Shown: positions 8,951 to 17,632 of the stretch, in pieces | How the letters are laid out: each line of letters starts with the position of its first letter | How positions within the stretch are numbered: position 1 is the stretch's first letter | NCBI GenBank assembly: GCA_959607825.1 | Contig: CAUHNW010000005.1 | Span: 62,001-126,000 of the forward strand | Length of the DNA: 64,000 bases | Source: HGM13006 sp900757695 | Lineage (GTDB): Bacteria; Bacillota; Clostridia; Oscillospirales; Oscillospiraceae | Direction: 5' to 3' | Notes under the pieces: model-generated | The model's input: only the letters and a program-made list of their open reading frames with translations | Told to the model about the DNA's origin: nothing | Databases searched by the model: none | Made by a program: the position numbers and the translations under genes

Positions 8951-9880
8951 ATGTCTATCTATCATTCTGTTACCGAACTCATTGGCCGCACACCGCTGGT
9001 AGAACTCACCGGCTATGAGAAAAAACATAATGTGCCCGCCGAAATCGTTGCCAAGGTAGAGCTGTTCAACCCCGCCGGCTCCATCAAGGATCGAATCGCC
9101 GCCGCCATGCTGGAGGATGCCGAAGAAAAGGGACTCATTAATAAAGATACCGTTATCATCGAACCCACCTCCGGCAATACCGGCGTTGCGCTGGCCGCAT
9201 TCGCCGCCGCACGGGGCTATCGGCTGATCATCACCATGCCGGAGACCATGAGCGTAGAGCGCCGCCGTCTGATGACCGCCTATGGCGCAGAGCTGGTGCT
9301 GACCCCCGGCCCCAAGATGCTAGATGCCATTGCCAAGGCTGATGAATTGGCCAAGGAGATCCCCAACAGCTTTATTCCCGGTCAGTTTACTAATCCCGCC
9401 AATCCCAAAAAGCATTACAACACCACAGGGCCGGAGATCTGGAAGGACACCGATGGGAAAGTGGATATCTTCATTGCCGGTATCGGCACCGGAGGCACCT
9501 TGTCCGGAGCAGGGAAGTACCTCCGGGAGCAGAACCCCGACATCAAGATCATCGGTATTGAACCCACGGATTCCCCGGTGCTGACCCAGGGGCACCCCGG
9601 CGTTCATAAGATTCAGGGCATCGGCGCAGGCTTTATTCCCGATACACTGGATACAAAGATCTATGACGAGATCATCGCCGTAAAGAATGAAGACGCATTT
9701 GTCACCGGCCGTGAAATTGCCCGCACCGATGGCATTCTGGTGGGCATCTCCTCCGGTGCAGCCCTCTGGGCCGCCACACAGGTGGCTGCCCGTCCCGAAA
9801 ACAAGGGTAAGCGCATCGTAGTGATCTTCCCGGATACCGGCGAGCGTTATCTTTCCACCGCCCTGTTTGCAGAAGAATAA
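8951..9880 (+). CDS. cysK: Cysteine synthase A (O-acetylserine sulfhydrylase)
   Basis: The 309-residue PLP enzyme makes cysteine from O-acetylserine and sulfide in the cytosol. The PLP lysine is in GSIKDR (about residue 44), the phosphate and substrate loop is PTSGNTG, and the glycine-rich PLP phosphate cup is GTGGTL. The C-terminal GISSGAA motif is intact. The start follows AAAGGAG by nine bases. Expression is probably controlled by the upstream Cys leader peptide. Length and motifs are normal for CysK; cystathionine beta-synthase-like members are less likely because there is no C-terminal extension. Confidence 0.95.
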   Translation: MSIYHSVTELIGRTPLVELTGYEKKHNVPAEIVAKVELFNPAGSIKDRIAAAMLEDAEEKGLINKDTVIIEPTSGNTGVALAAFAAARGYRLIITMPETMSVERRRLMTAYGAELVLTPGPKMLDAIAKADELAKEIPNSFIPGQFTNPANPKKHYNTTGPEIWKDTDGKVDIFIAGIGTGGTLSGAGKYLREQNPDIKIIGIEPTDSPVLTQGHPGVHKIQGIGAGFIPDTLDTKIYDEIIAVKNEDAFVTGREIARTDGILVGISSGAALWAATQVAARPENKGKRIVVIFPDTGERYLSTALFAEE

Positions 9881-9881
9881 T

Positions 9882-9920
9882 CATCGGCCCTCTGCTTGGT
9901 TTTACGGCAGAGGGCCGATG
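9882..9920 (+). terminator. Hairpin after cysK
   Basis: A 14-bp perfect stem (CATCGGCCCTCTGC with its complement at 9907-9920) directly follows the stop codon. There is no T-tract, so it may act as an mRNA 3' stabiliser rather than a classical terminator. Confidence 0.6.
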
Positions 9921-10060
9921 CATTCCTTCACGATTTGTTGAAAGACTGTTCAAAGTTTGTACAAATTTCCAGTTTACAATACAACCATAGAAACGATACG
10001 AAGCCGGAAACGGCTGTCTATATATTTTCATGTTTTTTCATTCTTCCTCTTTTCTCCTAC

Positions 10061-10336
10061 AGCAAAGCGGGGCATCCATACGGATGCTCCGTTTTGCTGA
10101 AACTGTCGAAAAACCTATTGGGTTTTTCGACAGTCTCTTGCCGGACACTGCGCGCGCCCGTTGTTTGCCTACGGCAAACAACGAACACACTTGCGTCCTA
10201 TATTGTATTTTGCGTCGTGTACACGCCCCTCCGCAAAATAGATTTGATTTTATTTGCCGCAATGGCGGCAAACTCTGCGAGGCTTTCTTGACACGCTGAG
10301 CAAAGCGGGGCATCCATCTGGATGCCCCGCTTTGCT
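10061..10336. repeat. Palindrome-rich mosaic element bounded by 38-bp palindromic direct repeats
   Basis: The 716-base gene-free stretch between cysK and the next lipoprotein gene holds six perfect or near-perfect hairpins. The first (10061-10098) and last (10299-10336) are copies of the same palindrome (arm AGCAAAGCGGGGCATCC). Between them are 14-bp (10102-10134), 11-bp (10159-10183), 9-bp (10206-10240, with CGTGTACACG nested inside) and 8-bp (10253-10272) stems. This looks like a non-autonomous mobile or REP-like repeat rather than a regulatory region. ORFs crossing it on both strands are unlikely to be genes. Confidence 0.75.
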
Positions 10337-10596
10337 ATGTATGGACCAGCGTCGCAAAGGCCGGAAGAATTTCCCTCCATTTTTGCGCAGTTTCTTTGAT
10401 GCTTCACATTTTGCGCCACGCAGGATACATTTTGCACAAAGCTGTTCTTGTCTCTGGTGACATATTGCCGAATTTTTATATAAATATTGCGTAATTGTTT
10501 AGAGTGTGATACATTTATGCTGTTAAATCGTAGAACATCGGCTGATGCTTCTGCGATCATCAGAATCCATCTTATTTCTGGAAAAGAGGTTAAACT

Positions 10597-12384
10597 ATGA
10601 AGAAATTGCTTGCTACCCTGCTGGCTCTGGCAATGGTGCTGGGACTATGTGCCTGCGGCAGCGGAAGTACGGCCAGTTCGGCGTCTGCTCCCGCAGAATC
10701 TGCATCTGAGCCCGCATCTGCCGCTGCGCCCGCTGATGCGCCCAAGGATGATGCTGAACCTGCGCCCGCTCCGGAAGCTTCCAACGCTGAGGCGGAATCC
10801 TCTGCGGAAGAAGCACCCACCGAAAGCAGCGGTCTCATCACCACCGACTACAGCTACGACCTGCCGCTGGTAGATGACGACTGGTCCTTCTCCATGTGGG
10901 TCAGCTTCTCTGACAATATGTCCACCTTTATGCCCAATGGCTTTGCCGACAACAAGGCATTCCAGAAGGCTGAGGAGCTCACCGGTGTTCATGTAGAGCT
11001 TCGCGAGGTTACCACCACTGCCAACTCCGAGCAGTTCAGCATTGCCGTTGCATCCGGCGATCTGCCCAATGTGCTCACCAACGTAGGCATGCTCTGGACC
11101 TCCAGCTTTGAGCAGGGCATTGAGGACGAGGTTCTCATGGATCTCACCGAACTCACCGAGAACTACATGCCCGCCTATAAGGAATGCTATGACCAGCTGG
11201 ACGATGACACCAAGCGTGAGCTCCACACGGACTCCGGCTATATGCCCAAGCTGATCACCATCAACAACTATCCCGATGGCGCCACCGAGGGTGCCTTCAT
11301 CCGCACCGACTATCTGAAGAAGATCGGCAAGGATATCCCCACCACCTATGATGAGCTGGACGATGTGCTCCGTGCCTTCCAGACCGAGCTGGGACTGCCC
11401 GAGGCTCTGATGGCAACTGCCGGTATCGTCCACACCTCCAACGCCCTGTGCTCCGGCTTCGATGTCAACGGCGGCTTCTCCACCTTCCCCATGATCGCTG
11501 AGCCCTACTACATCGTAGACGGTCAGGTAAAGTACGGCATCGTAGAGCCCGGCTTTAAGGAGTACATGGAGATGTTCTCCACCTACTATAAGGACGGCAT
11601 CATCAGCCCCGACTTCATCACCAAGAACACCAACCCCATGGAATTCACCGGCACCATCTCCTCCGGCGATGTAGGCGTATTCTTCGGTGAGACCAATATG
11701 GTACCCAACTACATCCAGATGGGCAAATCCACCGATCCCGACTTTGAGATCGCACCTCTGCCTCCCATCACCAAGGAAGCCGGTCAGGCCACCCATTTTG
11801 CAACGGTAAAGAGCCCCATTTCCGGCCGTGTTGCTGCCATCTCCCTTTCCACCGCTCCGGTGGATCTGGAAAAGATGGGCAAGTATCTGGACTTCTTCTT
11901 CACCGATGAGGGCGCGCTGCTCTCCTCCATGGGCGTTGAAGGCAACGATGACGGCTCCTATATCTTCGATGAAAACGGCGATCTCCAGTATTCTGACTAC
12001 TGGAACAACTACGAGGGCCTTACGGAAAATGAGAAGCCCACGCTGTTCATCTATTCTGTTATGCCCATGCTGAAGCCCAAGACCCCTTCCAGCTATAGCA
12101 TGGACGTACAGTTCGACTGTGCTCCCACTTGGGATACCAACGCAGATTCCTCCTACCGCATGCCTGACGCCATCTCTCTGACCGCAGATGAGACCACCGA
12201 GTATCAGAGCATCTACTCTGACATTCAGACTACCATCGAGGAGAACCTCTCCAGATTCGCCACCGGCGAGCGCTCCATGGACGAGTGGGACTCCTTTGTG
12301 GAAGAGATCAAGAGCATGGGCATTGATGACTGCATCGCCATCAAGCAGGCCGCTGTAGAGAGATACTACGACAGATCTGTATAA
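10597..12384 (+). CDS. Orphan ABC-type extracellular solute-binding lipoprotein
   Basis: The 595-residue protein starts with a lipoprotein signal (MKKLLATLLALAMVLG) and lipobox LCAC, then an Ala/Pro/Glu-rich linker of about 60 residues. The mature part resembles family 1 extracellular solute-binding proteins of the large LplA/oligosaccharide-binding type (about 550 residues), with the typical FIRTDYLKKIGKDIPTTYDE segment. It should bind a sugar or small organic ligand outside the cell. No permease or ATPase gene adjoins it, and a strong terminator follows, so it must share a transporter encoded elsewhere or act as a sensor. It sits directly upstream of the OYE reductase. Confidence 0.82.
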   Translation: MKKLLATLLALAMVLGLCACGSGSTASSASAPAESASEPASAAAPADAPKDDAEPAPAPEASNAEAESSAEEAPTESSGLITTDYSYDLPLVDDDWSFSMWVSFSDNMSTFMPNGFADNKAFQKAEELTGVHVELREVTTTANSEQFSIAVASGDLPNVLTNVGMLWTSSFEQGIEDEVLMDLTELTENYMPAYKECYDQLDDDTKRELHTDSGYMPKLITINNYPDGATEGAFIRTDYLKKIGKDIPTTYDELDDVLRAFQTELGLPEALMATAGIVHTSNALCSGFDVNGGFSTFPMIAEPYYIVDGQVKYGIVEPGFKEYMEMFSTYYKDGIISPDFITKNTNPMEFTGTISSGDVGVFFGETNMVPNYIQMGKSTDPDFEIAPLPPITKEAGQATHFATVKSPISGRVAAISLSTAPVDLEKMGKYLDFFFTDEGALLSSMGVEGNDDGSYIFDENGDLQYSDYWNNYEGLTENEKPTLFIYSVMPMLKPKTPSSYSMDVQFDCAPTWDTNADSSYRMPDAISLTADETTEYQSIYSDIQTTIEENLSRFATGERSMDEWDSFVEEIKSMGIDDCIAIKQAAVERYYDRSV

Positions 12385-12395
12385 CCCCCTCATTT

Positions 12396-12428
12396 GGCCC
12401 TGCCGCCATCACGGCGGCAGGGCCTTTC
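12396..12428 (+). terminator. Intrinsic terminator
   Basis: A perfect 12-bp GC-rich stem (GGCCCTGCCGCC and complement) with a five-base loop and TTTCT tail follows the solute-binding protein gene. Confidence 0.88.
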
Positions 12429-12491
12429 TATTCCATTTCAAAAATTTTACCGAAAATCACACAGGCTGTTGCAGAAAAGCCAAGTGGATGA

Positions 12492-12520
12492 TTGCAAACA
12501 GTTAAATCGTTCGATATAAT
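12492..12520 (+). promoter_or_regulatory. Promoter of the OYE reductase gene
   Basis: TTGCAA and TATAAT are separated by 17 bases, ending 52 bases before the GTG start at 12573. Confidence 0.7.
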
Positions 12521-12572
12521 AGCAATATATTATGGCCCCGGAACATTTCCGGGAACAAGGAGGAAATGAAAC

Positions 12573-14723
12573 GTGAGCATTCGCTATTCTCATCTGCTTT
12601 CCCCGGTTCAGGTCGGCAATCTTCTGTTTAAGAACCGTATGGAAGCCACCGCCGCAACGCCCCATTTCGTTCAGGGCACGGAGCCCTATCCCACGGAAAA
12701 GTGGATTACTATGATGGCCAACCGCGCCAAAAACGGTGCCGCCGGTGTCTACATCAACCATCTGGAGCACGGCTCCCCTGCCAAGGCCGGCATTGATTTC
12801 ACGCCAGCCCATTTCTCCATTATGGACATCGACAACACCTCCACCCACAACTATCTGTGTCAGATGATCGATGCCATTCGCTATTACGGCTCCATCCCCA
12901 TCACCGGCCCCAATGCCACCTTTACCCGCACCGAAGAGCAGGGCATGGGCCCTCAGGCCATGATGATGGCACAGGGAGATAAGAAGGATGGCCCTGGTGG
13001 TCCCGGCGGCCCGGGTGGTCCTGGTGGCCCGGGTGGTCCCGGTGGCCCGGGTGGCCCCGGCGGCCCCGGCGGCGGAATGCCCGATATGTTCGGCGGCCCC
13101 TTCGAGGAGACGGTTCCTGCCGTAAAGAAATCTCCCATTCAGATTCTGAATCCCGGCCCTTCCATTGCCGACACCTTTACCAAGTCACAGATGCACGAGT
13201 ACATCGACACAGCCGTTGCCAGTGCAAAGGAGCTCAAGGCGCTGGGCTTCCAGATGTTCTCCTTCCACAATGCCTACCGCGGCGGCCCGGGCGCACAGTT
13301 CTGGAGTCCCCTGACCAACCACCGTCACGACGAATACGGCGTTGATACCGTGGAAAACCGCACCCGTTTCCTGATCGAGTTTCTGGATGCCATGAAGCAG
13401 ACGCTGGGCAAGGACTTCCCGCTGGAGGTTCTGATCTCCGGTACGGAGCCCGGCGGTGCTACCATTGCCGACACCGTTCAGCTGGCTCGGCTGCTGGAAG
13501 GCCACTGCGATATTCTCTCCATCCGCAACGGCGTACAGGATCCCCAGCATCCCACCGGCTTTACCTCCACCCGTGCCACCCGCTGGCCCAATGAGGAGGT
13601 TACCACCGCAGTAACTCGTGATTGTCACCTCCGTGGCGCAAAGCTGCTGATCGGCGCCACTGCCGGTCTCCACGATGCCGACCTCTGCGAATCCGTCATT
13701 GCCAACGAGCAGGCCGATCTGGTATGCATGGCAAGAAGCTGGATCTGTGACAGTGAATACGGCAAGAAGCTCTATGAGGGTCGTGGGGAAGACATTACCC
13801 CCTGCGTCCGCTGCAACAAGTGCCATGTGCCCAATGATACCGACAAATTCCGTTCCTTCTGCTCCGTAAACCCCCTGATCGGGCTGGAAGACAAGATTGA
13901 CCGGATGATCGCTCCCGTGGAGCGTGAAAAGAAGGTTGCCGTTGTAGGCGGCGGCCCGGCCGGTATGTATGCAGCCATGACCCTGCGGGATCGTGGCCAT
14001 CAGGTCACCCTTTATGAGAAGGAAGCGCAGCTGGGCGGCCAGCTGATCCACGCTGACTTTGCCTCCTTTAAGTGGCCCCTGCAGGACTTCAAGGATTTCC
14101 TGATCCGCCAGTGCTACAAGAAGGGCGTAGATATCAAGCTGAATACCGAAGCCACAAAGGATATGCTGGCACAGGAGCACTACGATCATGTGATCGTGGC
14201 CATCGGCCCCGTGTTTACCAAGGCAAACATCCCCGGCGCCCAATCCGACAAGGTGCTCACCTGCATGGATGTCTTTGGCCACGAGGACGAGCTGCCCCAT
14301 AACATTGTAGTCATCGGCGGCAGTGAGACCGGCGTAGAGACCGCCATGGATCTGGCCGAGAAGGGGCACAAGGTCACGGTGCTCTGCCGACAGAAGTCTC
14401 TGGCCTCCGATGCTCCTCATGCGCACTATGTGACCATGCTGGAGGATGCATGGTTGAAGCTGGATAACTTCTACTGGGTCAAGGGCATCGAGAAATATCT
14501 GTCCATTGACGATAGCGGCGTCAGCTATGTGAACTTTGAGGGCAAGGAAAAGCGCATCGACTGCGACTGCGTGATCATGTGCACCGGCGCACGGCCCAAC
14601 ACCGAGGGCTGCACTGCTCTCTATGGCGCCGCAGATCGCACCGACTTTGTAGGCGATTGTTTCCGGGTCGGCAATGTCCATTTTGCGGTTACCACTGCCT
14701 TCGGCGCAGCAAATCAGATTTAA
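12573..14723 (+). CDS. OYE-type FMN/FAD/4Fe-4S reductase with a (Gly-Gly-Pro)n insertion
   Basis: The start is a GTG nine bases after AAGGAGG. The 716-residue protein has an FMN TIM barrel (residues 1-400), a cluster motif CVRCNKC with a fourth Cys (about 411-430), an FAD loop GGGPAGMY (about 460) and a second dinucleotide fold GGSETGVETA (about 580). It belongs with 2-enoate/2,4-dienoyl-CoA reductases and BaiCD/BaiH. Residues 140-168 are eight consecutive Gly-Gly-Pro triplets, inserted in a barrel loop. The usual HGYL segment reads HNAYRGG, so substrate protonation may differ. It is closely similar to the truncated gene at the window start. The convergent SnoaL-like operon suggests a joint pathway on a cyclic enone, but the substrate is unknown. 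Confidence 0.87.
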   Translation: MSIRYSHLLSPVQVGNLLFKNRMEATAATPHFVQGTEPYPTEKWITMMANRAKNGAAGVYINHLEHGSPAKAGIDFTPAHFSIMDIDNTSTHNYLCQMIDAIRYYGSIPITGPNATFTRTEEQGMGPQAMMMAQGDKKDGPGGPGGPGGPGGPGGPGGPGGPGGPGGGMPDMFGGPFEETVPAVKKSPIQILNPGPSIADTFTKSQMHEYIDTAVASAKELKALGFQMFSFHNAYRGGPGAQFWSPLTNHRHDEYGVDTVENRTRFLIEFLDAMKQTLGKDFPLEVLISGTEPGGATIADTVQLARLLEGHCDILSIRNGVQDPQHPTGFTSTRATRWPNEEVTTAVTRDCHLRGAKLLIGATAGLHDADLCESVIANEQADLVCMARSWICDSEYGKKLYEGRGEDITPCVRCNKCHVPNDTDKFRSFCSVNPLIGLEDKIDRMIAPVEREKKVAVVGGGPAGMYAAMTLRDRGHQVTLYEKEAQLGGQLIHADFASFKWPLQDFKDFLIRQCYKKGVDIKLNTEATKDMLAQEHYDHVIVAIGPVFTKANIPGAQSDKVLTCMDVFGHEDELPHNIVVIGGSETGVETAMDLAEKGHKVTVLCRQKSLASDAPHAHYVTMLEDAWLKLDNFYWVKGIEKYLSIDDSGVSYVNFEGKEKRIDCDCVIMCTGARPNTEGCTALYGAADRTDFVGDCFRVGNVHFAVTTAFGAANQI
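12989..13074 (+). repeat. 9-bp tandem repeat coding Gly-Gly-Pro
   Basis: About nine degenerate copies of GGTGGYCCS encode the collagen-like tract inside the reductase. Third positions vary, indicating the repeat is kept at protein level. Confidence 0.85.
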
Positions 14724-14733
14724 TTATTTTAAG

Positions 14734-14766
14734 AAGAGGGAAGCGGTGTACATCCGCTTCCCTCTT
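14734..14766 (+). terminator. Terminator of the OYE reductase gene
   Basis: A 13-bp perfect stem (AAGAGGGAAGCGG and complement) with a seven-base loop follows the stop codon. Confidence 0.8.
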
Positions 14767-14800
14767 GTACTTTATTATGCAGAATCACACCGTTTCACAA

Positions 14801-14829
14801 AAAGCCGGCCAGATAAACTGACCGGCTTT
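14801..14829 (-). terminator. Terminator of the SnoaL-like operon
   Basis: AAAGCCGGCCAG pairs with CTGACCGGCTTT with one mismatch around a five-base loop. It lies just beyond the minus-strand stop at 14842 and ends in a T-rich run on that strand. Confidence 0.8.
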
Positions 14830-14841
14830 ATATGATGTATT

Positions 14842-15801
14842 TTAGTCCACCTTCGGTGTCTCATAGATCCGATAGGTATGCTCCCGATCCATGGTCTTAT
14901 AGGGTTCAGGCCACGGTACGGTATTCTGCACATGCATAATCGGCGTATAGTTGAAGTGAATGGGGCCGGGCACCTTTACATGCACCTCGCCCTTGGCGCC
15001 GCCCGCAGAGGTTGCACCACGAGTCGCACCCTTCTCCTTGACAGCCATTCCGGGCACCTGTGCGTTGCCGCCCTGTCCCTGCGGGGGGCCGCCCGCTCCG
15101 GGTGCGCCGCCCTGTCCCTGAGGTGGAGGACCGCCTGCACCGGGTGCGCCGCCCTGTCCCTGCGGGGGACCGCCTGCGCCGGGACCTGGGCCGGGGCCGG
15201 GGCCACCGGGGCCGCCGCCAATGCCCATGAGCTTGTTATAGGCATCCATGCCGGGGTTGCACACATCCATGGGGCCGCCCATATCCGGGCACACCTGCTC
15301 ATGGAGATACAGCCACTCATCGGCTTCCTCATCATACACAAAGTCAGAACCATACCGCTCCCAGAGCGTCAGTCCACGGTAATGGTGATTGGCATTGAGC
15401 GCAAATACCAGTACACCGGGTGTCAGGAAGGAAGCCCGGACTGTCTTGCCATCGTCTGCCGCCTCAATAATATCAGTAGCCAGCGTGTGCATGGATATCT
15501 CACGCATAGACCGTGCATCAAACCACGAGATCTCCGGGTGCTGCTTGACCAGATTAATGTAGCCCCGGAAGCCGTCCGGATCATAGTTGGAAACGCTGTT
15601 ATACCAGATCTCATCAAATCCGCACATAACGCCGAACAGGTGGCCCCAGGATGCCTCTTCGCTGGTATCCCAGAATTCACCCCACTCCTCCTTGCAGTAG
15701 GAGGTGGCATGCAGATAGGTGTGGCGGGCATGGAGGTACTCCGCAGCCTGCATTCCCTCCGCATTGTGAATCCGCTGAGAAAGTGTCAGATGTTTCTTCA
15801 T
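14842..15801 (-). CDS. SnoaL/NTF2-like protein with Gly/Pro/Gln repeats (gene 3 of operon)
   Basis: The 319-residue protein has an N-terminal alpha+beta domain (residues 1-175) of apparent SnoaL/NTF2-like type, comparable to its two upstream neighbours, with HARHTYLHATSY and the end strand DEWLYLHEQV. Residues 194-245 are a low-complexity tract with three copies of GAGGPPQGQGG, encoded by an approximately 40-bp tandem repeat at 15067-15190. The C-terminus has TVPWPEPYKTMDREHTYR, a P-x-P-Y motif shared with gene 1. The fold includes dehydratases and isomerases such as BaiE and ketosteroid isomerase, but catalytic residues cannot be assigned here. There is no signal peptide, so it is cytosolic. 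Its start overlaps the previous stop by four bases. Confidence 0.7.
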   Translation of the reverse strand: MKKHLTLSQRIHNAEGMQAAEYLHARHTYLHATSYCKEEWGEFWDTSEEASWGHLFGVMCGFDEIWYNSVSNYDPDGFRGYINLVKQHPEISWFDARSMREISMHTLATDIIEAADDGKTVRASFLTPGVLVFALNANHHYRGLTLWERYGSDFVYDEEADEWLYLHEQVCPDMGGPMDVCNPGMDAYNKLMGIGGGPGGPGPGPGPGAGGPPQGQGGAPGAGGPPPQGQGGAPGAGGPPQGQGGNAQVPGMAVKEKGATRGATSAGGAKGEVHVKVPGPIHFNYTPIMHVQNTVPWPEPYKTMDREHTYRIYETPKVD

Positions 15802-16589
15802 TTGCCCTGATACTCCTTTCTATAGTTGGGATGCCCCTTATGCCACTGGGGCCGGCCTTCTGCACCAAAGCTCTTTTCCGGATCATAGGACGCATAGGCC
15901 ACTGGGGGAACGGTGGGGTAGGCATCCGACCAGCCATAGTCGGGATTATGCACCACATAGGGCAGGGTGGGGGTTCCAAACTCCTGCTGTGCCAGCGAAG
16001 GCTTTCCGGTAAAGGTCTCCACATCACCCAGATTGGTACCGGCCTCATAGGTCACATCGTTGGATACCAGCACATGCCAGATCCGCCATTCACCATCATT
16101 TTCCTTTACAAAGTCTGCGCAGACCCGCTCCGGATACCACATGGCCTTGCAGGTGCCATCGGGATTGCCAGTGCACTCTACGCCCAGCGAATACCATACG
16201 CCCTTGGCCGTCTTTCCATCGTCTGCCAGCACCACGCAGGGGGTAGATACATGATGGGCAATGAGGTCGCCATAGCCAAAGCTGTCACGAATATTCTGAA
16301 GCTGAGAATTGGCTGCACATTTTTCTTCCAGTGCCTTCTGAAGCTTTTCCGTATACTCTGCCACATAAAACCGCTCGATTTCCGGCATACCAACATAATA
16401 GCCCCAGTTAGAGCCCAGTGAAGCCGTTGCCTGATGCGCCGGCTCCTTGACCCACAGGGTCTCCAGCTCAGCCCGGCGGTCATTGTTCATCTGCATGACC
16501 TGACGGCGGGACATCAGATCCTTAACGGTCTCAATATCCCAGATGCGGATCACACGCTCGTCATCGGAATAAACCTTTTTCTTGCTCAT
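15798..16589 (-). CDS. SnoaL/NTF2-like protein (gene 2 of operon)
   Basis: The 263-residue product resembles a SnoaL-like polyketide-cyclase/dehydratase domain. It has an N-terminal helix pair (IWDIETVKDLMSRRQ), the strand WYSLGVECTG and the typical closing strand DGEWRIWHVLVSND. The C-terminal extension contains PTVPPVAYASYDPEKSFG. It overlaps both neighbours by four bases (ATGA), so the three proteins are translationally coupled and probably made in similar amounts, as subunits or sequential enzymes. No Gly/Pro tract is present. The substrate is not predictable from sequence. Confidence 0.7.
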   Translation of the reverse strand: MSKKKVYSDDERVIRIWDIETVKDLMSRRQVMQMNNDRRAELETLWVKEPAHQATASLGSNWGYYVGMPEIERFYVAEYTEKLQKALEEKCAANSQLQNIRDSFGYGDLIAHHVSTPCVVLADDGKTAKGVWYSLGVECTGNPDGTCKAMWYPERVCADFVKENDGEWRIWHVLVSNDVTYEAGTNLGDVETFTGKPSLAQQEFGTPTLPYVVHNPDYGWSDAYPTVPPVAYASYDPEKSFGAEGRPQWHKGHPNYRKEYQGK

Positions 16590-17344
16590 CTCAGCGCCTC
16601 CTGACTCTCCGCTCCATAGCTGAAGGTGTTTTCAAAGGTATCATAGGGCTCCGGTACCTTGGGCAGTCTTGTAAAGGGGCGGGAACCGGTATACAGCTGC
16701 CGAAGCTCCATGGCAACATTGGGTTGCTCCAGCGCCGTGCCCTTCATGGCCGCAAACTCCGGCATCTCAGGGAACTGCTCGATGGCGTTAAGATCGCCCC
16801 ACTTTTTGCCCGCAGGCACATCAATGTCCTCCAGATACAGCACATGCCAGATTTTCCACTGGTCGTGCTCCCGAATAAAGTCAAAGCAGATGCTGCCCAG
16901 CACCCAATTGGAAATGGGCCCCCGCTCCGAAATATCTGTGACAAGGCCAAATACATAGAAAAATGCCTTTGCCGTTGCGCCGTCTTCTGCCACCTCAATG
17001 ATGGCATTGTCCAGAGAACGGATCTCCATGGGGCCGCGGCCATAGAGCTTTTCATCGGAATATTCCCCAAGATCCTCCGGGAATACCGACTTCAGCACCT
17101 GCGCCTTTTTCTTGGTAGCTGCGTCAATGGACGCATAATAAGCCTTCAGTGCCGCTCTGCCGGAATAATATCCGCTGTTGACGCCCAGCGAAACATCCTC
17201 CCGCTCTGACCACAGATCCTCCAGAATCGTTGGCTCCTTCTTGAGCAGCAGACTCATAACATATTTGCCTGCCAGATTTTTGACATCTCTTCGGTCTTCA
17301 AAGCGGCCTACCAGCTCTTCTGTGTTGAATTTCAGGAATGACAT
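16586..17344 (-). CDS. SnoaL/NTF2-like protein (gene 1 of operon)
   Basis: The 252-residue protein is the most typical SnoaL-like member of the three: an N-terminal helix (DVKNLAGKYVMSLLL), the strand AKAFFYVFGLVTDIS and DQWKIWHVLYLEDID. The C-terminal tail RLPKVPEPYDTFENTFSYG carries the P-x-P-Y motif. It is the promoter-proximal gene, divergent from the small Gly/Pro-rich protein gene at 17633 across about 290 bases. SnoaL-like folds in anaerobic steroid and aromatic pathways act as dehydratases or isomerases; here the reaction is inferred only from family and context. Confidence 0.72.
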   Translation of the reverse strand: MSFLKFNTEELVGRFEDRRDVKNLAGKYVMSLLLKKEPTILEDLWSEREDVSLGVNSGYYSGRAALKAYYASIDAATKKKAQVLKSVFPEDLGEYSDEKLYGRGPMEIRSLDNAIIEVAEDGATAKAFFYVFGLVTDISERGPISNWVLGSICFDFIREHDQWKIWHVLYLEDIDVPAGKKWGDLNAIEQFPEMPEFAAMKGTALEQPNVAMELRQLYTGSRPFTRLPKVPEPYDTFENTFSYGAESQEALR

Positions 17345-17632
17345 AGGTACGCTCCTTTCTTATATTCGCTTCATGTTTTTCATTATACCGGCAGTTATTT
17401 TGAAAATGAAATGCGGAAAAGCTATGCGGCATTCCCTATAGTTATGCTGGTGAAAAACATTGTTAATAAATCAAATGAGAATTCCTTGTTACAATGCAAC
17501 AAATGCACCCACACCGCACAAAGAGGCGTTTGACAAACATCACCAAATGGTATATTCTTAGTTTGAAATGGTATCTTCTTTGATCCTGTAGAAGATGCCG
17601 GGGAATTATGTGAATTGAATGGAGGAATCGAT

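Noticed and set aside
10038..10313. Minus-strand 91-codon frame in the palindrome-rich element
   Set aside because: It crosses several perfect hairpins, has no ribosome site and its sequence is the translation of palindromic DNA.
10645..12393. Long minus-strand frame opposite the solute-binding protein gene
   Set aside because: Same reason: antisense shadow of a gene with a signal peptide and strong family pattern.
12989..13074. Sequencing artefact or frameshift in the GGP tract
   Set aside because: The repeat keeps frame with varied third positions and the protein continues normally on both sides.
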